From Candidatus Pacearchaeota archaeon (GTDB lineage: Bacteria; Patescibacteriota; Minisyncoccia; Minisyncoccales; Minisyncoccaceae), in the NCBI GenBank assembly GCA_035404185.1, contig DAONGN010000001.1, positions 62,001 to 126,000 on the forward strand: a stretch of 64,000 bases of DNA. Reading direction: 5' to 3'. Numbering within the stretch: the first letter of the stretch is position 1; each line of letters opens with the position of its first letter. Under the pieces are notes generated by a model that worked only from the letters and a program-made list of their open reading frames with translations, was not told the DNA's origin and searched no databases. Of the stretch, positions 6,794-17,156 are shown piece by piece. The position numbers were made by a program, and so were the translations under genes.

Positions 6794-9021
6794 TCATTAT
6801 TAGTGTCAACAGATTCATCAGCGACGTAAACATCTCTCGGCTTAGCTCCTTCTTGCGGTCCAACTATTCCTCGTTCTTCTAAGATGTCCATTAGTCTTGC
6901 TGCTCTAGCATATCCAACCCCTAACCTTCTTTGCAATAATGAGGTAGAAGCTTTGCGAGCTTGAATAACTGTTCTTTTCGCTTCTTCATACATTGGATCT
7001 TCTTTTGAATAAAATGAATCCATTTGGGCCTCGGGAGTCTCGGCTACTCTAGTTAATTCTCCCATTAATGAATTCTCCTCTTTCTCAACTTCTGTTTCGA
7101 TAAATCCAGACTCTCCCTCCTCTTCTGTTTTTTCCTTAACCTCTACATTAGAATCTGTTATCCAATTAACAACTTTTTTAATTTCCAACTCGGAAATATA
7201 TGGACTCTGAACTCTTTTCGGTTTTGAATATTCTTTAGATAACAATAACATATCTCCCCTTCCTAGAAGTTTTTCCGCTCCTGAAGCATCAAGAATAGTT
7301 CTTGAATCAATCAAAGAACCAACTTTTAAAGCAATTCTTGAAGTAATATTAGCCTTAATTAAACCAGTAATAACTTCGACGGACGGTCTTTGAGTGGCTA
7401 AAATTAAATGTATTCCTGTGGCACGAGACATTTGAGCCAATCTCACCACATATGATTCTATCTCTTTTCCCTTAACGCTCATCAAATCAGCTAACTCATC
7501 AATAACCAACACAATGTAAGGAAGTTTAGGTTCTCCTTTCTTTTCCTGTTTCTCATTATATGAACCAATATCTCTACTGTGTCCCGCGGCTAAAACAGTA
7601 AATCTTCTTTCCATTTCACCGACTAACCATTTTAGGGCAACTAGAGTTTGAGTGGCATCATAAATAACGGGACACAATAAATGCTCAAGATTAGCATAAA
7701 CTGGAAATTCTACTCTCTTTGGGTCAACTAAAACTAATTTCATTTCCTCAGGACTGTTTCTATATAATAAGCTTAAAATAATAGAATTCAAACAAATAGT
7801 TTTACCAGAACCAGTAGTTCCTCCAACTAATAAATGAGGCATTTCCGCTAAGTCAGCAAATGATGGTATGCCCTTTACATCCTTTCCCAAAGCCATTAAA
7901 AGGGGTGCAGCAGAAGCTTTAAACTCGTCTGTGTCTAATATTTCACGCAAGCCCACAACTGCCCTCTTTTTGTTTCCTATTTCGATTCCGACTAAAGATC
8001 TTCCTGGAATAGGAGCCTCGATACGAATCGTTGGACTAGCTAAAGCCAAAGCTAAATCATTCTGTAAGGTTGTGATCTTAGAAAGCTTGATTCCCTCGGC
8101 TGGTTTTAATGTGTATTGAGTAACAGTTGGTCCAATATTAATTTCTGACATCTCAACAGGAATACCGAATGTCTGTAAAGTTCTTTTGATGACCGACGAA
8201 TTATAGGTAATGTCCCCGCCCTCAGGAGCGCCTCCTTTTTTAGATAACAAATCAAGCGGAGGATATTTATATTCTTTATTTTCTTGCTTTTTCTGTTCAA
8301 ATGTCTTTAAATTCTTTTCTTCTTTCTTTTCAACCGGTGGTTTTGCTTCTTCTGGTTTCTTTTGAATAATTCTTTCTAAAACAGTTGGTAATTTTTTATC
8401 TTTTTTAATTTCAACTTTAATTTCTTCATCATCTTCTTCATCTTCGTACTCCTCAATCGCTCTTCTAAACGGCTGAATAATGATCCACAAAGAAACAATT
8501 AAAACAATAATAAATAAAGCAAAAGTAACAATATAGTCAAAGCCCCTTAGTAATGGCCAAGAAACCGCATAGCCAATCCAACCTCCTTGTCCGACGTGAT
8601 CCCAAATAAATTCCTTAACTATATCAGGGTTATTTTTAAGTTCTAATAAAGAAAAAATTCCGCTCAAACTTAAAATAAGCAAAACAGTTGAAACAATTAA
8701 AGAGTTTTTATTTTCTTTAAAAGATTCATCATCTTTCAATAAAACTATTCCGAAAATAATAGAAATAATTGGAATAATGTAAATTACATTTCCAATCAAG
8801 GTATCAAAGATGTTTTTTAATGAATTTCCAATAGCTCCTGCTTTTCCTGAAAAAGAAAATAGGAAGATAACAGCCAGAAGAAAAGATAAAGATGAAAATA
8901 AATATCTTTTTGTTTTTTCTGGTAAAGAAAAACGAGGTATTGATTTAATTTCTCTTTTTTCTTCGATTCTTTTTTTAGAATTAATTACTTTATTTCGAGC
9001 TCTTCCCTTTTTCTTTTTCAT
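6781..9021 (-). CDS. ftsK: DNA translocase FtsK
   Basis: Septal ATPase that pumps chromosome ends into daughter cells. The 746 residues contain a basic N-terminus, about four membrane helices (roughly 45-185), a charged linker (about 190-270) and the RecA-like motor: Walker A GGTTGSGKT near residue 398, LVLVDPKRVEF and Walker B IVLVIDELADLM. The C-terminal gamma winged helix (LLQRRLGVGYARAARLMD) that reads polar DNA sequences is present. The linker is short compared with E. coli, as usual for FtsK/SpoIIIE outside the enterobacteria. It lies 18 bases after rpoC on the same strand with no terminator between, so it should be co-transcribed with RNA polymerase genes, which is not a common arrangement. 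Confidence 0.95.
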   Translation of the reverse strand: MKKKKGRARNKVINSKKRIEEKREIKSIPRFSLPEKTKRYLFSSLSFLLAVIFLFSFSGKAGAIGNSLKNIFDTLIGNVIYIIPIISIIFGIVLLKDDESFKENKNSLIVSTVLLILSLSGIFSLLELKNNPDIVKEFIWDHVGQGGWIGYAVSWPLLRGFDYIVTFALFIIVLIVSLWIIIQPFRRAIEEYEDEEDDEEIKVEIKKDKKLPTVLERIIQKKPEEAKPPVEKKEEKNLKTFEQKKQENKEYKYPPLDLLSKKGGAPEGGDITYNSSVIKRTLQTFGIPVEMSEINIGPTVTQYTLKPAEGIKLSKITTLQNDLALALASPTIRIEAPIPGRSLVGIEIGNKKRAVVGLREILDTDEFKASAAPLLMALGKDVKGIPSFADLAEMPHLLVGGTTGSGKTICLNSIILSLLYRNSPEEMKLVLVDPKRVEFPVYANLEHLLCPVIYDATQTLVALKWLVGEMERRFTVLAAGHSRDIGSYNEKQEKKGEPKLPYIVLVIDELADLMSVKGKEIESYVVRLAQMSRATGIHLILATQRPSVEVITGLIKANITSRIALKVGSLIDSRTILDASGAEKLLGRGDMLLLSKEYSKPKRVQSPYISELEIKKVVNWITDSNVEVKEKTEEEGESGFIETEVEKEENSLMGELTRVAETPEAQMDSFYSKEDPMYEEAKRTVIQARKASTSLLQRRLGVGYARAARLMDILEERGIVGPQEGAKPRDVYVADESVDTNNEQEL

Positions 9022-9039
9022 GGTATGAGAAAAGTATTA

Positions 9040-12000
9040 TTACTTATCCTCTTTATTATACCTTAAACCAGTTCCAATTGGAACAAGCTTACCAATGATA
9101 ACATTTTCTTTTAATCCTTTTAGTTTATCTTCTTCTCCTCTTAATGCTGATTCAATCAAGACTCTTGAAGTTTCCTGAAAAGAAGCGGCTGATAAGAAAC
9201 TATCTGTGTTTAACGCAACCTTTGAAATTCCCAAAAGTAAATCATCTGCTTTAATCGGTTTTTTGCCTTCTTTTTCTAAGGCTTCATTCTCCTCAATCAT
9301 TCTTGCCCTAGAAATAATTTCATCTGAACTAAAACGACTATCTCCAGAATCTTTAATTTTTACCCTTGAGAACATTTGTCTAACAATTAATTCAACGTGC
9401 TTGTCGTTAATTGATACACCCTGAGAAACATATACTTTCTGAATTTCTTTAATGATATAATCTTGAACAACCTTAACTCCAAGAAGTTTTAATAACTTCT
9501 TTAAATCAAGAGAACCAGCACATATTGCGTCTCCTTTCTTAACGTCATCTCCGGCTTTTACTAATATTTCTATATTGGGAGAAATCCTATATTCTATTTC
9601 TTCTTCCTCTTTTTTCTTTTCATCCTTTAAAACCATAACCTTAATGATTCCTTTTTTGTCATCAACCTCAGTAACTTTTCCATCCTTAATAATCATCTCA
9701 GCTTCTCCTTTGGGTGGCCTCTTCTCAAATATTTCTTCAATTCTCGGTAAACCACGAGTAATATCTGCTTCACCAGCCACACCTCCAGTATGGAAAGTTC
9801 TCATTGTTAATTGAGTTCCTGGCTCACCAATAGCTTGAGCAGCAACTACTCCCACTGCCTCGCCCATTTTAATCAATCCTTTCCAGCCTAAATCGAGTCC
9901 ATAACATTTCTGACAAATTCCGCGAACACATTTACAAGATAAGGGAGATCTAACTTTCAAGCTTTCAATATTTTTCATTTCTTTAATCTTTTGAGCAGTT
10001 TTTAAATCAATTGCTTGTCCAGATTTAAGAATAACTTCTTTTGTTTCAGGATCTTCAATTTTTTCTAAAGAAATTCTGCCAAATATTTTATGAACAAAAT
10101 CTTGGTTAATTTCATTAGCATCTTTTTTGTAGGCTATTATTCCCTCTTTATCTCCACAATCTTCTTCGTTAATAATTACATCATGGGCAACATCAACAAG
10201 TCTTCTGGTTAAATATCCTGAAGTCGAGGTTCTAAGAGCAGTGTCAGCAGTACCTTTTCTGGCACCGTGAGTAGAAATAAAGTATTCCAAAACATCGAAA
10301 CCTTCTTTGAAAGAATTTTTAATCGCCAACTCAATAATCTTTCCAGCTGGGTTAGCAACCAAACCTTTCATACCAGCCATTTGCACTGGTTGAGACCAAG
10401 AACCTCTAGAACCTGAATCAACGATGTTGAATACTGGACTACTTGAAGAAATAGCCTTAGGAACCAATTTTTCAATTTCGTTTTTTACCTTTTTCCAAAT
10501 TTCAATAACCTGGTTTGATTTCTCGTCACGTGACAATAAACCTTTTTCATAATACTTTTCAACCTCTTTAATTTTCTTTTCTGCTTCAACAATTAAGGCA
10601 GGTTTTTCTACTGGAACTGTCAAATCATCCATTCCCCAAGTAATACCTGATCTGGTTGCAAACTTAAATCCCAAAGCTTTAATTTTATCCAAAGTCTTAA
10701 CTGCCTCATTGCCGTAGATATCAATAATCTTGTTAATCATTTTCTTAACCGTCTTTGAATCCATCATATCGTTCTGGTATTCAAAACCTTCTGGTAAAAC
10801 TTCGTTAAAAATAATTCTGCCAACACTGGTTTCAACAAACTCTTCGTTCATTCTAACTTTAACTAAAGCTCTCAAGTCAATCATCTTTAGATTGTAAGCG
10901 ATCAAAGCGTCATCTTTAGAACTGAAGAACTTACCTTCTCCAGAAAGTCCAGGAACAATCTTAGTTAGGTAATAACAACCTAAAATCATATCCTTAGTTG
11001 GAATCATGATTGGATCTCCAGTTGAAGGCTTTAATAAGTTAACACTGGAAAGCATTCTTTCTCTAGCTTCTTGTTGAGCTTCATCAGACAATGGAACGTG
11101 AATAGCCATTTGATCTCCGTCAAAGTCAGCATTAAAAGCCGTACAAACCAAAGGATGCAATCTAATAGCTTCTCCTTCAATTAATATTGGATGGAAAGCC
11201 TGGACACCAAGTCTGTGTAAGGTTGGAGCTCTGTTTAATAAGACTAATTTTTCTTTAACTACCTCTTCTAGGGATGCCCATACTTCTTCAGTTTCTTCTT
11301 CAATTAATCTTGAGGCACCTCTAACATTAAAAGCTAATTCTTTTTCTAATATTTTTTTAATTACAAAAGGCTTGAACAATTCCAATGCCATCTTCTTTGG
11401 AACACCACATTGATCAAGATTTAAATTAGCACCGACAACAATTACGCTTCTGCCTGAATAATCAACTCTTTTTCCAAGTAGGTTCTGTCTGAATCTTCCC
11501 TGCTTTCCTTGTAGCATGTCAGCCAAACTCTTTAACAATCTTCTGCCTCCTGTTGAAGCTTGAGTTGTAGTACTCTTACGCATCTTATTATCAATCAAAG
11601 CATCGACTGCTTCCTGAAGCATTCTTTTTTCATTTCTAACGATAACATCGGGAGCGTTAATTTCTAATAAATATTTCAATCTATTGTTTCTATTGATAAC
11701 TCTTCTATACAAATCGTTCAAATCAGAAGAAGCATATCTTCCTCCATCTAATTGAACCATTGGTCTTAAGTCTGGAGGCAAAACTGGAAGAACATCAATA
11801 AACATCCATTCAGGTCTTACTCCAGCATGTTTCATGTCTTTAAACATCTTCAACCTTCTTAAAATGATTTTCTTTTCTTCGGTTGATTTCTTTTCTTCAA
11901 TCAATTCTTTAACTTTTTCAATTGATTTATCAATGTCAACTTTCATGAAAAGTTCTTTTAATGTTTCCGCTCCTGTTCCCGCCTCAAATATTTCACCATA

Positions 12001-12627
12001 CTTCAAAGACAATCTGTGATAATCAAGCTCAGTTAAAACCTCTAAGGGTTTAATTGACATTACTTCCTGTTTAGCTTTATCTTTAGCTTTCTTTAATTCT
12101 TCTAAGGCTAAAGATTGCTGCTTTTCGTTTTCCGTATTCTTCTTTATCTCTTTGCTTTTTACTTTGAACTCATCTTCAATCTCAGCTAAAACCCCTTCTT
12201 TCAAATTTTCATCAACTTTAGTAATAACATACGAAACAAAGTAAACAACTTCTTCAACTTTGTGCAAAGGAATGCCTAAAACCATTCCTATTCTTGAAGG
12301 AACTCCTTTTAAAAACCAGATATGGGAAACGGGAGTAGCCAATTTAATGTGACCCATTCTTTCTCTTCTTACTGACGACTTGGTAACTTCAACTCCACAT
12401 CTGTCACAGATAATTCCCTTATATCTCACTCTTTTATACTTTCCGCAATAACATTCATAGTCTTTAGTCGGTCCAAAAATCTTCTCACAGAACAAGCCAT
12501 CTTTTTCTGGTCTTTGTGTTCTATAATTGATAGTTTCTGGCTTAGTCACCTCTCCGTGAGACCAATTCAATATCTCTTGAGGAGAAGCCAACTTTATTTT
12601 TATTGATTCTAAATTAGAGACAAACAT
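9040..12627 (-). CDS. rpoC: DNA-directed RNA polymerase subunit beta'
   Basis: Catalytic subunit of RNA polymerase. The 1195 residues include the N-terminal zinc site [20 protein letters not shown], the rudder/lid region, the catalytic magnesium loop [10 protein letters not shown] near residue 500, the bridge helix and trigger loop region ([22 protein letters not shown]), and the second zinc site [13 protein letters not shown]. It lacks large lineage-specific insertions, so it is somewhat compact. It follows rpoB by 17 bases in the conserved order and continues into ftsK. Confidence 0.98.
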   Translation of the reverse strand: MFVSNLESIKIKLASPQEILNWSHGEVTKPETINYRTQRPEKDGLFCEKIFGPTKDYECYCGKYKRVRYKGIICDRCGVEVTKSSVRRERMGHIKLATPVSHIWFLKGVPSRIGMVLGIPLHKVEEVVYFVSYVITKVDENLKEGVLAEIEDEFKVKSKEIKKNTENEKQQSLALEELKKAKDKAKQEVMSIKPLEVLTELDYHRLSLKYGEIFEAGTGAETLKELFMKVDIDKSIEKVKELIEEKKSTEEKKIILRRLKMFKDMKHAGVRPEWMFIDVLPVLPPDLRPMVQLDGGRYASSDLNDLYRRVINRNNRLKYLLEINAPDVIVRNEKRMLQEAVDALIDNKMRKSTTTQASTGGRRLLKSLADMLQGKQGRFRQNLLGKRVDYSGRSVIVVGANLNLDQCGVPKKMALELFKPFVIKKILEKELAFNVRGASRLIEEETEEVWASLEEVVKEKLVLLNRAPTLHRLGVQAFHPILIEGEAIRLHPLVCTAFNADFDGDQMAIHVPLSDEAQQEARERMLSSVNLLKPSTGDPIMIPTKDMILGCYYLTKIVPGLSGEGKFFSSKDDALIAYNLKMIDLRALVKVRMNEEFVETSVGRIIFNEVLPEGFEYQNDMMDSKTVKKMINKIIDIYGNEAVKTLDKIKALGFKFATRSGITWGMDDLTVPVEKPALIVEAEKKIKEVEKYYEKGLLSRDEKSNQVIEIWKKVKNEIEKLVPKAISSSSPVFNIVDSGSRGSWSQPVQMAGMKGLVANPAGKIIELAIKNSFKEGFDVLEYFISTHGARKGTADTALRTSTSGYLTRRLVDVAHDVIINEEDCGDKEGIIAYKKDANEINQDFVHKIFGRISLEKIEDPETKEVILKSGQAIDLKTAQKIKEMKNIESLKVRSPLSCKCVRGICQKCYGLDLGWKGLIKMGEAVGVVAAQAIGEPGTQLTMRTFHTGGVAGEADITRGLPRIEEIFEKRPPKGEAEMIIKDGKVTEVDDKKGIIKVMVLKDEKKKEEEEIEYRISPNIEILVKAGDDVKKGDAICAGSLDLKKLLKLLGVKVVQDYIIKEIQKVYVSQGVSINDKHVELIVRQMFSRVKIKDSGDSRFSSDEIISRARMIEENEALEKEGKKPIKADDLLLGISKVALNTDSFLSAASFQETSRVLIESALRGEEDKLKGLKENVIIGKLVPIGTGLRYNKEDK

Positions 12628-12644
12628 ATTTTTGTATTTTTAAT

Positions 12645-15600
12645 TTAGTCTTCTTCCTCAGTCTTCCCCTTGATGATTGGATTCAAGGAAAGGGCTTTAA
12701 ACTCTGCTAATAATAGATTGAATGATGCAGGGATACTTGGATTCTTAATCTTCTCCCCTTTTAATATTGATTCATAGGTGGCGGCACGACCAGCAACGTC
12801 ATCTGATTTAATGGTCAACATTTCTTGAAGAGCATATGCGGCACCGTATCCTTCAAGAGCCCATACTTCCATCTCACCAAATCTTTGTCCTCCAAACTGG
12901 GCTTTACCTCCTAAGGGCTGTTGAGTAATTAATGAGTATGGTCCAATTGAACGCATGTGAATCTTGTCTTCAACCATGTGCGCCAATTTAATCATATAAA
13001 TATATCCAACCGTAATTTTCTCTGGGAAAAATTCTCCAGTTTCAGGATCAACCAATCTTAATTTTCCATCAGAAGAATATCCAGCTTCTTTTAATTCAGC
13101 CTTGATATCAGCTTCATTTGCTCCTGATAATGCTGGCGTCTCTGCTAAATATCCTAATTTCTTAACAGCTAATCCAAGATGGGTCTCAAGAATTTGTCCC
13201 AAGTTCATTCTCGAAGCAACTGATAATGGATTTAAAATAATATCAACCGTCGTTCCGTCTTCTAAGAAAGGCATTTCTTCGGCAGGAAGAATCTTCGCAA
13301 TAATACCTTTGTTTCCATGTCTTCCGGCTAACTTATCTCCCACTTGAATCTTTCTTACTTCAGAAATTCTTACCCTGATTCTTTTAATAACTCCTGGTTC
13401 TAATGTGTAACCCTCGCTTCTGTCAAAAACTTTAACATCAGTTACTCTTCCCCTCTTTCCATGTTCTAGCCTCATTGAAGTATCTTTAACTTCTTTAGCT
13501 TTTTCTCCGAAGATGGCTCTCAATAATCTTTCTTCCGCTGATAAATCAGCTTCACCTTTGGGAGAAATCTTTCCAACTAAAATATCATTTGGTCCAACTT
13601 CGGCTCCAATTCTGACAACTCCATCTTCATCTAAATCTTTTAATCTATCTTCTCCAACGTTAGGAATATCGGAAGTAGTCAATTCAGGTCCAAGTTTAGT
13701 TTCTCTGACATCGCAAAAAAAATCTTCAATATGAACAGAAGTAAAAACATCTTCTTTTACTAGTCTGTCTGATAAAACAATAGCATCTTCAAATGTATTT
13801 CCTCTCCAAGAAATAAATGATACTAACAAGTTTCTTCCCAAAGCTAATCTTTCTTTATTAATTGAACCTCCTTCGATTAAAACATCTCCCTTTTTAACTA
13901 TGTCTCCTTTGTTAATTACAGGAGTCTGATGGAAACATGAATATTGGTTTGTTCTATCAAAAATCCTAACTGGATAAGTTTTAACTTTTCCCGAAGTTGT
14001 TCCTTTAACTTCAACAACAGTTGCGTCAACTTTAACAACTTTTCCAGCTTCTTCAGCCATAATTAACTGTCCCGAATCTCTAGCAGCCATAGCTTCCAAA
14101 CCTGTTCCAACTAAAGGAGCCTCTGGATTAACCAAGGGAACGGCTTGTCTTTGCATGTTTGAACCCATCTGAGCTCTATTGGCATCATCGTTCTGTAAAA
14201 AAGGAATTAAACCAGTAGCCATGGAAATAAATTGCTGCGGAGAAACATCAATATAGTCAATTTTTTCTTTTTCAATCTCTCCAGTCTCTCCTTTGATTCT
14301 GGCTTCAACTCTATCTTTCACGATATTTCCCTTCTCATCTAATGCCACGCTAGCTGAAGCAATGTTATATCTTTCTTCCTCATTAGCATCCATGTAATAA
14401 ACTTCATTAGTAACTCTTTCATTTGTAACTTTATAATAAGGAGTATCCAAGAAGCCATATGGATTTAATCTAGCGTATAGAGATAAATGAGTAACCAAAC
14501 CTACATTCGGACCCTCGGGGGTCTGAATCGGACAGATTCTTCCATAATGAGAAGGTTGTACATCTCTAACATCAAAACCAGCCCTTTCTCTAGTTAAACC
14601 TCCAGGACCAGTAGCAGTTAATCTTCTTTTGTGTTCTAATTCTGAAAGAGGATTGGTATTATCCATGAATTGAGAGAATTGACTCGCAGTAAAGAATTGA
14701 GTTACTTGCGCTGAGAATGGTCTTGGGTTTATCAATTGAGTCGGACTTAAATTCTCAAAATCTAAGGTCGACATTCTATCTTTAATAATCCTAGCCATTC
14801 TAGAGATGCCAACTCTTAATTTATTAGACAATAATTCAGAGATAGTTCTTACTCTTCTATTCCCCAAATGATCAATCATGTCAGCCACAGCTGTTTCATC
14901 ATTATTCATTCTAATAATCTCTTTCATTACTGCAATTAAATCATTAACAGATAAAACTCTGTCTTCTTTTGTAATTTCTTTTTCTTTCTTTGGCTTTAGT
15001 CCTGGCATTCTTGACCACATCTTCCATCTGCCTACCTTTGATAAATCGTATCTTTCAAAATTAAAGAACATATTGAATATCAATTCTCTAGCTGCGTCTG
15101 GATTAACCATCTCTCCACTTCTTAGTCTTTGGTATATTTCCAATAATGCCTCTTCTTGATTGTGAGACGGATCTTTCTTTAAGGTTTCTTCAATAAAAGC
15201 TGTTTCTCCATTATCAAAACCGACGAACATACCCTTAATGTCGTCATCATTAAATCCACCCAAAGCCTTTAATAGTGTTGTTGCGGGAACTTTTCTCTTT
15301 CTGTCTATTTTTACTGATAAAACTCCTGTTGCCTCAGTTTCAAATTCAAGCCAGCTTCCACGATTAGGAATAATTTTTGCGGCAAAACATCTTCTTCCTT
15401 TATTGATATTTAAAGGAAAGAAAACTCCCGGAGAACGAATCAATTGAGAAATAACAACCCTTTCAACTCCGTTTAAAATAAAGGTTCCTTTTTCAGTTAA
15501 TAAAGGAAAATTACCAAAGAATATCTCTTGTTCTTGGCTTCTTTTGGTTTTTAAATTGTTTAGCTTAACAATAACTCTTAAAGGAGCAACAAATGAATCA

Positions 15601-15833
15601 TTATTTTCTCTTGCATCAAAACCAGATGCGTAATTAGGCTTACCCAATTTATAGTCTAAAAAGTGTAATTCATATTCTTTGCCAGTATAGTCTTTAATGG
15701 GAGACACCTCAGCGAAAAGGTCTTTTAACTCCTCTTCCCAAAATTGTCTACCACTCTCCTGTTGCATAAAGATTAAGCTAGGCAAGGGATAGGATATTTT
15801 ACTTTTAGCAAAGCTTTTGGTTTTGATTTTCAT
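12645..15833 (-). CDS. rpoB: DNA-directed RNA polymerase subunit beta
   Basis: Second large subunit of RNA polymerase. At 1062 residues it is complete but compact. Landmarks include VERVVISQLIRSPGVFF near the N-terminus, the rifampicin pocket region FSQFMDNTNPLSELEHKRR with LTATGPGGLTRERAGF, the active-site region (QTPEGPNVGLV), GDKLAGRHGNKGIIAKI and the C-terminal FGGQRFGEMEVWALEGYGA. The rifampicin-cluster residues look like the wild-type sensitive pattern (Q, D, H, S kept). Transcribed from the promoter at 15996-16023 through a long leader. Confidence 0.98.
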   Translation of the reverse strand: MKIKTKSFAKSKISYPLPSLIFMQQESGRQFWEEELKDLFAEVSPIKDYTGKEYELHFLDYKLGKPNYASGFDARENNDSFVAPLRVIVKLNNLKTKRSQEQEIFFGNFPLLTEKGTFILNGVERVVISQLIRSPGVFFPLNINKGRRCFAAKIIPNRGSWLEFETEATGVLSVKIDRKRKVPATTLLKALGGFNDDDIKGMFVGFDNGETAFIEETLKKDPSHNQEEALLEIYQRLRSGEMVNPDAARELIFNMFFNFERYDLSKVGRWKMWSRMPGLKPKKEKEITKEDRVLSVNDLIAVMKEIIRMNNDETAVADMIDHLGNRRVRTISELLSNKLRVGISRMARIIKDRMSTLDFENLSPTQLINPRPFSAQVTQFFTASQFSQFMDNTNPLSELEHKRRLTATGPGGLTRERAGFDVRDVQPSHYGRICPIQTPEGPNVGLVTHLSLYARLNPYGFLDTPYYKVTNERVTNEVYYMDANEEERYNIASASVALDEKGNIVKDRVEARIKGETGEIEKEKIDYIDVSPQQFISMATGLIPFLQNDDANRAQMGSNMQRQAVPLVNPEAPLVGTGLEAMAARDSGQLIMAEEAGKVVKVDATVVEVKGTTSGKVKTYPVRIFDRTNQYSCFHQTPVINKGDIVKKGDVLIEGGSINKERLALGRNLLVSFISWRGNTFEDAIVLSDRLVKEDVFTSVHIEDFFCDVRETKLGPELTTSDIPNVGEDRLKDLDEDGVVRIGAEVGPNDILVGKISPKGEADLSAEERLLRAIFGEKAKEVKDTSMRLEHGKRGRVTDVKVFDRSEGYTLEPGVIKRIRVRISEVRKIQVGDKLAGRHGNKGIIAKILPAEEMPFLEDGTTVDIILNPLSVASRMNLGQILETHLGLAVKKLGYLAETPALSGANEADIKAELKEAGYSSDGKLRLVDPETGEFFPEKITVGYIYMIKLAHMVEDKIHMRSIGPYSLITQQPLGGKAQFGGQRFGEMEVWALEGYGAAYALQEMLTIKSDDVAGRAATYESILKGEKIKNPSIPASFNLLLAEFKALSLNPIIKGKTEEED

Positions 15834-16063
15834 AATTTTAATTATGTGTGCTTAACTTAAAGACTAAAAATTTCGATATTCAAACAAAAAATACCCTGAT
15901 TTATTATTTTTTTGTAGGGTTAAAGAAAACAATTAATTACTGAAAAATGTGTGATGAAATCAAAATACCTAGTAATTATTTTGCAAATTAAATATATCCT
16001 ATCACAAATGAAATAATTGTCAATAGCTGTTGTTTTTTATTAGATATATTCCCCAATCAATAC
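15834..16063 (-). promoter_or_regulatory. rpoBC-ftsK promoter and about 155-base leader
   Basis: TTGACA (16023-16018), 16-base spacer, TAGGAT (16001-15996) on the minus strand gives a start near 15989, leaving a leader of about 155 bases before the rpoB ATG. In a window where many leaders are only a few bases long this stands out. The leader holds a weak hairpin, ACCCT/AGGGT (arms near 15893 and 15916), followed by TTTTTTGTTTG, which could act as an attenuator. No coding frame was seen in it. Confidence 0.6.
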
Positions 16064-17155
16064 TCAAGACTCATTAATCTTCATGTTCTGTAAAATACCC
16101 AAAGCGATAAAAGTAAACAACAAATTACTACCCCCATAACTAACCATAGGTAAAGGAATTCCAATGACTGGCAAGAATCCTACATTCATTCCAATATTAA
16201 TTGCCATTTGAATAAAAATTGATAAAGCAAGACCAGTAGCAAAAAGTCTAGTAAAATTAGAACGGGCATCAAGAGCAATTTTTAATATCCTCCAATACAT
16301 TAATCCGAATAAAGCAAAAATAACTGTAGTTCCCAAAAGTCCTAATTCTTCTCCTATTGAAGAAAAAATAAAATCTGTCTGCGGCTCAGGTAAAAAACCA
16401 TATTGAGTTTGCGAACCATTGCCTATTCCCTTTCCAAACAATCCCCCAGAACCAATACTTATCTTCGCTTGATTCTGATTCCAACCACCACCAAGCGGAT
16501 CATCTTGAGGGGCAATAAAATTAAAAACTCTTTCTCTTTGATAATCTTTGAGCATAAAAGACCAAATACCAGCAAAAATCAATACAAAAGCTAAACATAA
16601 TAGAAGAAAGTCTTTCACTCTTATTCCAGAAACTAAAAGGATTCCTATCCAAATAGAAATCACAATCATCACTGACCCAAACTCTGGATGCAAAAATATT
16701 AAAACAGCAGGAATAAAAGCATAAATACCAGAGAGAATAATGTGTCTTATTCTATATAATTCAACGTGCCTTTTAGAAAAATATTTAGCCAAAATCAAAA
16801 CTAAAACTATTTTAGTCGGTTCAATCGGATCAAAAGAGAATATCCCTATCTTGTACCAAGACTTAATTCCTCTAATCTCTGGAGCAAAAAAGAATACACC
16901 AATTAAAGCTAATATACACAAAAAATATAAGGTAAGGATTATTGATGAATTTTCCCTAATTGTTCTGTTGTCTATAAAACTAACTAAAAACATACAAACT
17001 AAACTAAAAACAAAAAAACCAATTTGCTTGTATAAATTAGAAAAATCTCCTGACGATGAAGAGCTATATATTGAAACCATCCCTATTATCGCTAATAAAG
17101 AACTGGCAACAATTAACGTCCAATCCATTCTTTTAATGTGGCTCAAAAAAGGCAT
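16064..17155 (-). CDS. rodA: Rod shape-determining SEDS protein RodA
   Basis: Membrane glycosyltransferase that polymerises lipid II into peptidoglycan with a partner transpeptidase. The 363 residues have about ten membrane helices. SEDS family motifs present are the EPTK entry in the fourth helix region, LHPEFGS, the long extracytoplasmic loop with GSQTQYGFLPEPQTDFIFSS, EELGLLG and the ending GIPLPMVSYGGSNLLF. The FLPEPQTDFIF and GIPLP patterns favour RodA over FtsW, but the two are close. It starts 1 base after the ligA stop, so it is the last gene of the pilD-minor pilin-ligA-rodA run. Confidence 0.87.
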   Translation of the reverse strand: MPFLSHIKRMDWTLIVASSLLAIIGMVSIYSSSSSGDFSNLYKQIGFFVFSLVCMFLVSFIDNRTIRENSSIILTLYFLCILALIGVFFFAPEIRGIKSWYKIGIFSFDPIEPTKIVLVLILAKYFSKRHVELYRIRHIILSGIYAFIPAVLIFLHPEFGSVMIVISIWIGILLVSGIRVKDFLLLCLAFVLIFAGIWSFMLKDYQRERVFNFIAPQDDPLGGGWNQNQAKISIGSGGLFGKGIGNGSQTQYGFLPEPQTDFIFSSIGEELGLLGTTVIFALFGLMYWRILKIALDARSNFTRLFATGLALSIFIQMAINIGMNVGFLPVIGIPLPMVSYGGSNLLFTFIALGILQNMKINES

Positions 17156-17156
17156 A

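Noticed and set aside
15893..15921. Intrinsic terminator for rodA upstream of rpoB
   Set aside because: The stem is only 5 bp with a loop of about 18 bases, and it lies after the rpoB promoter; kept only as a possible attenuator.
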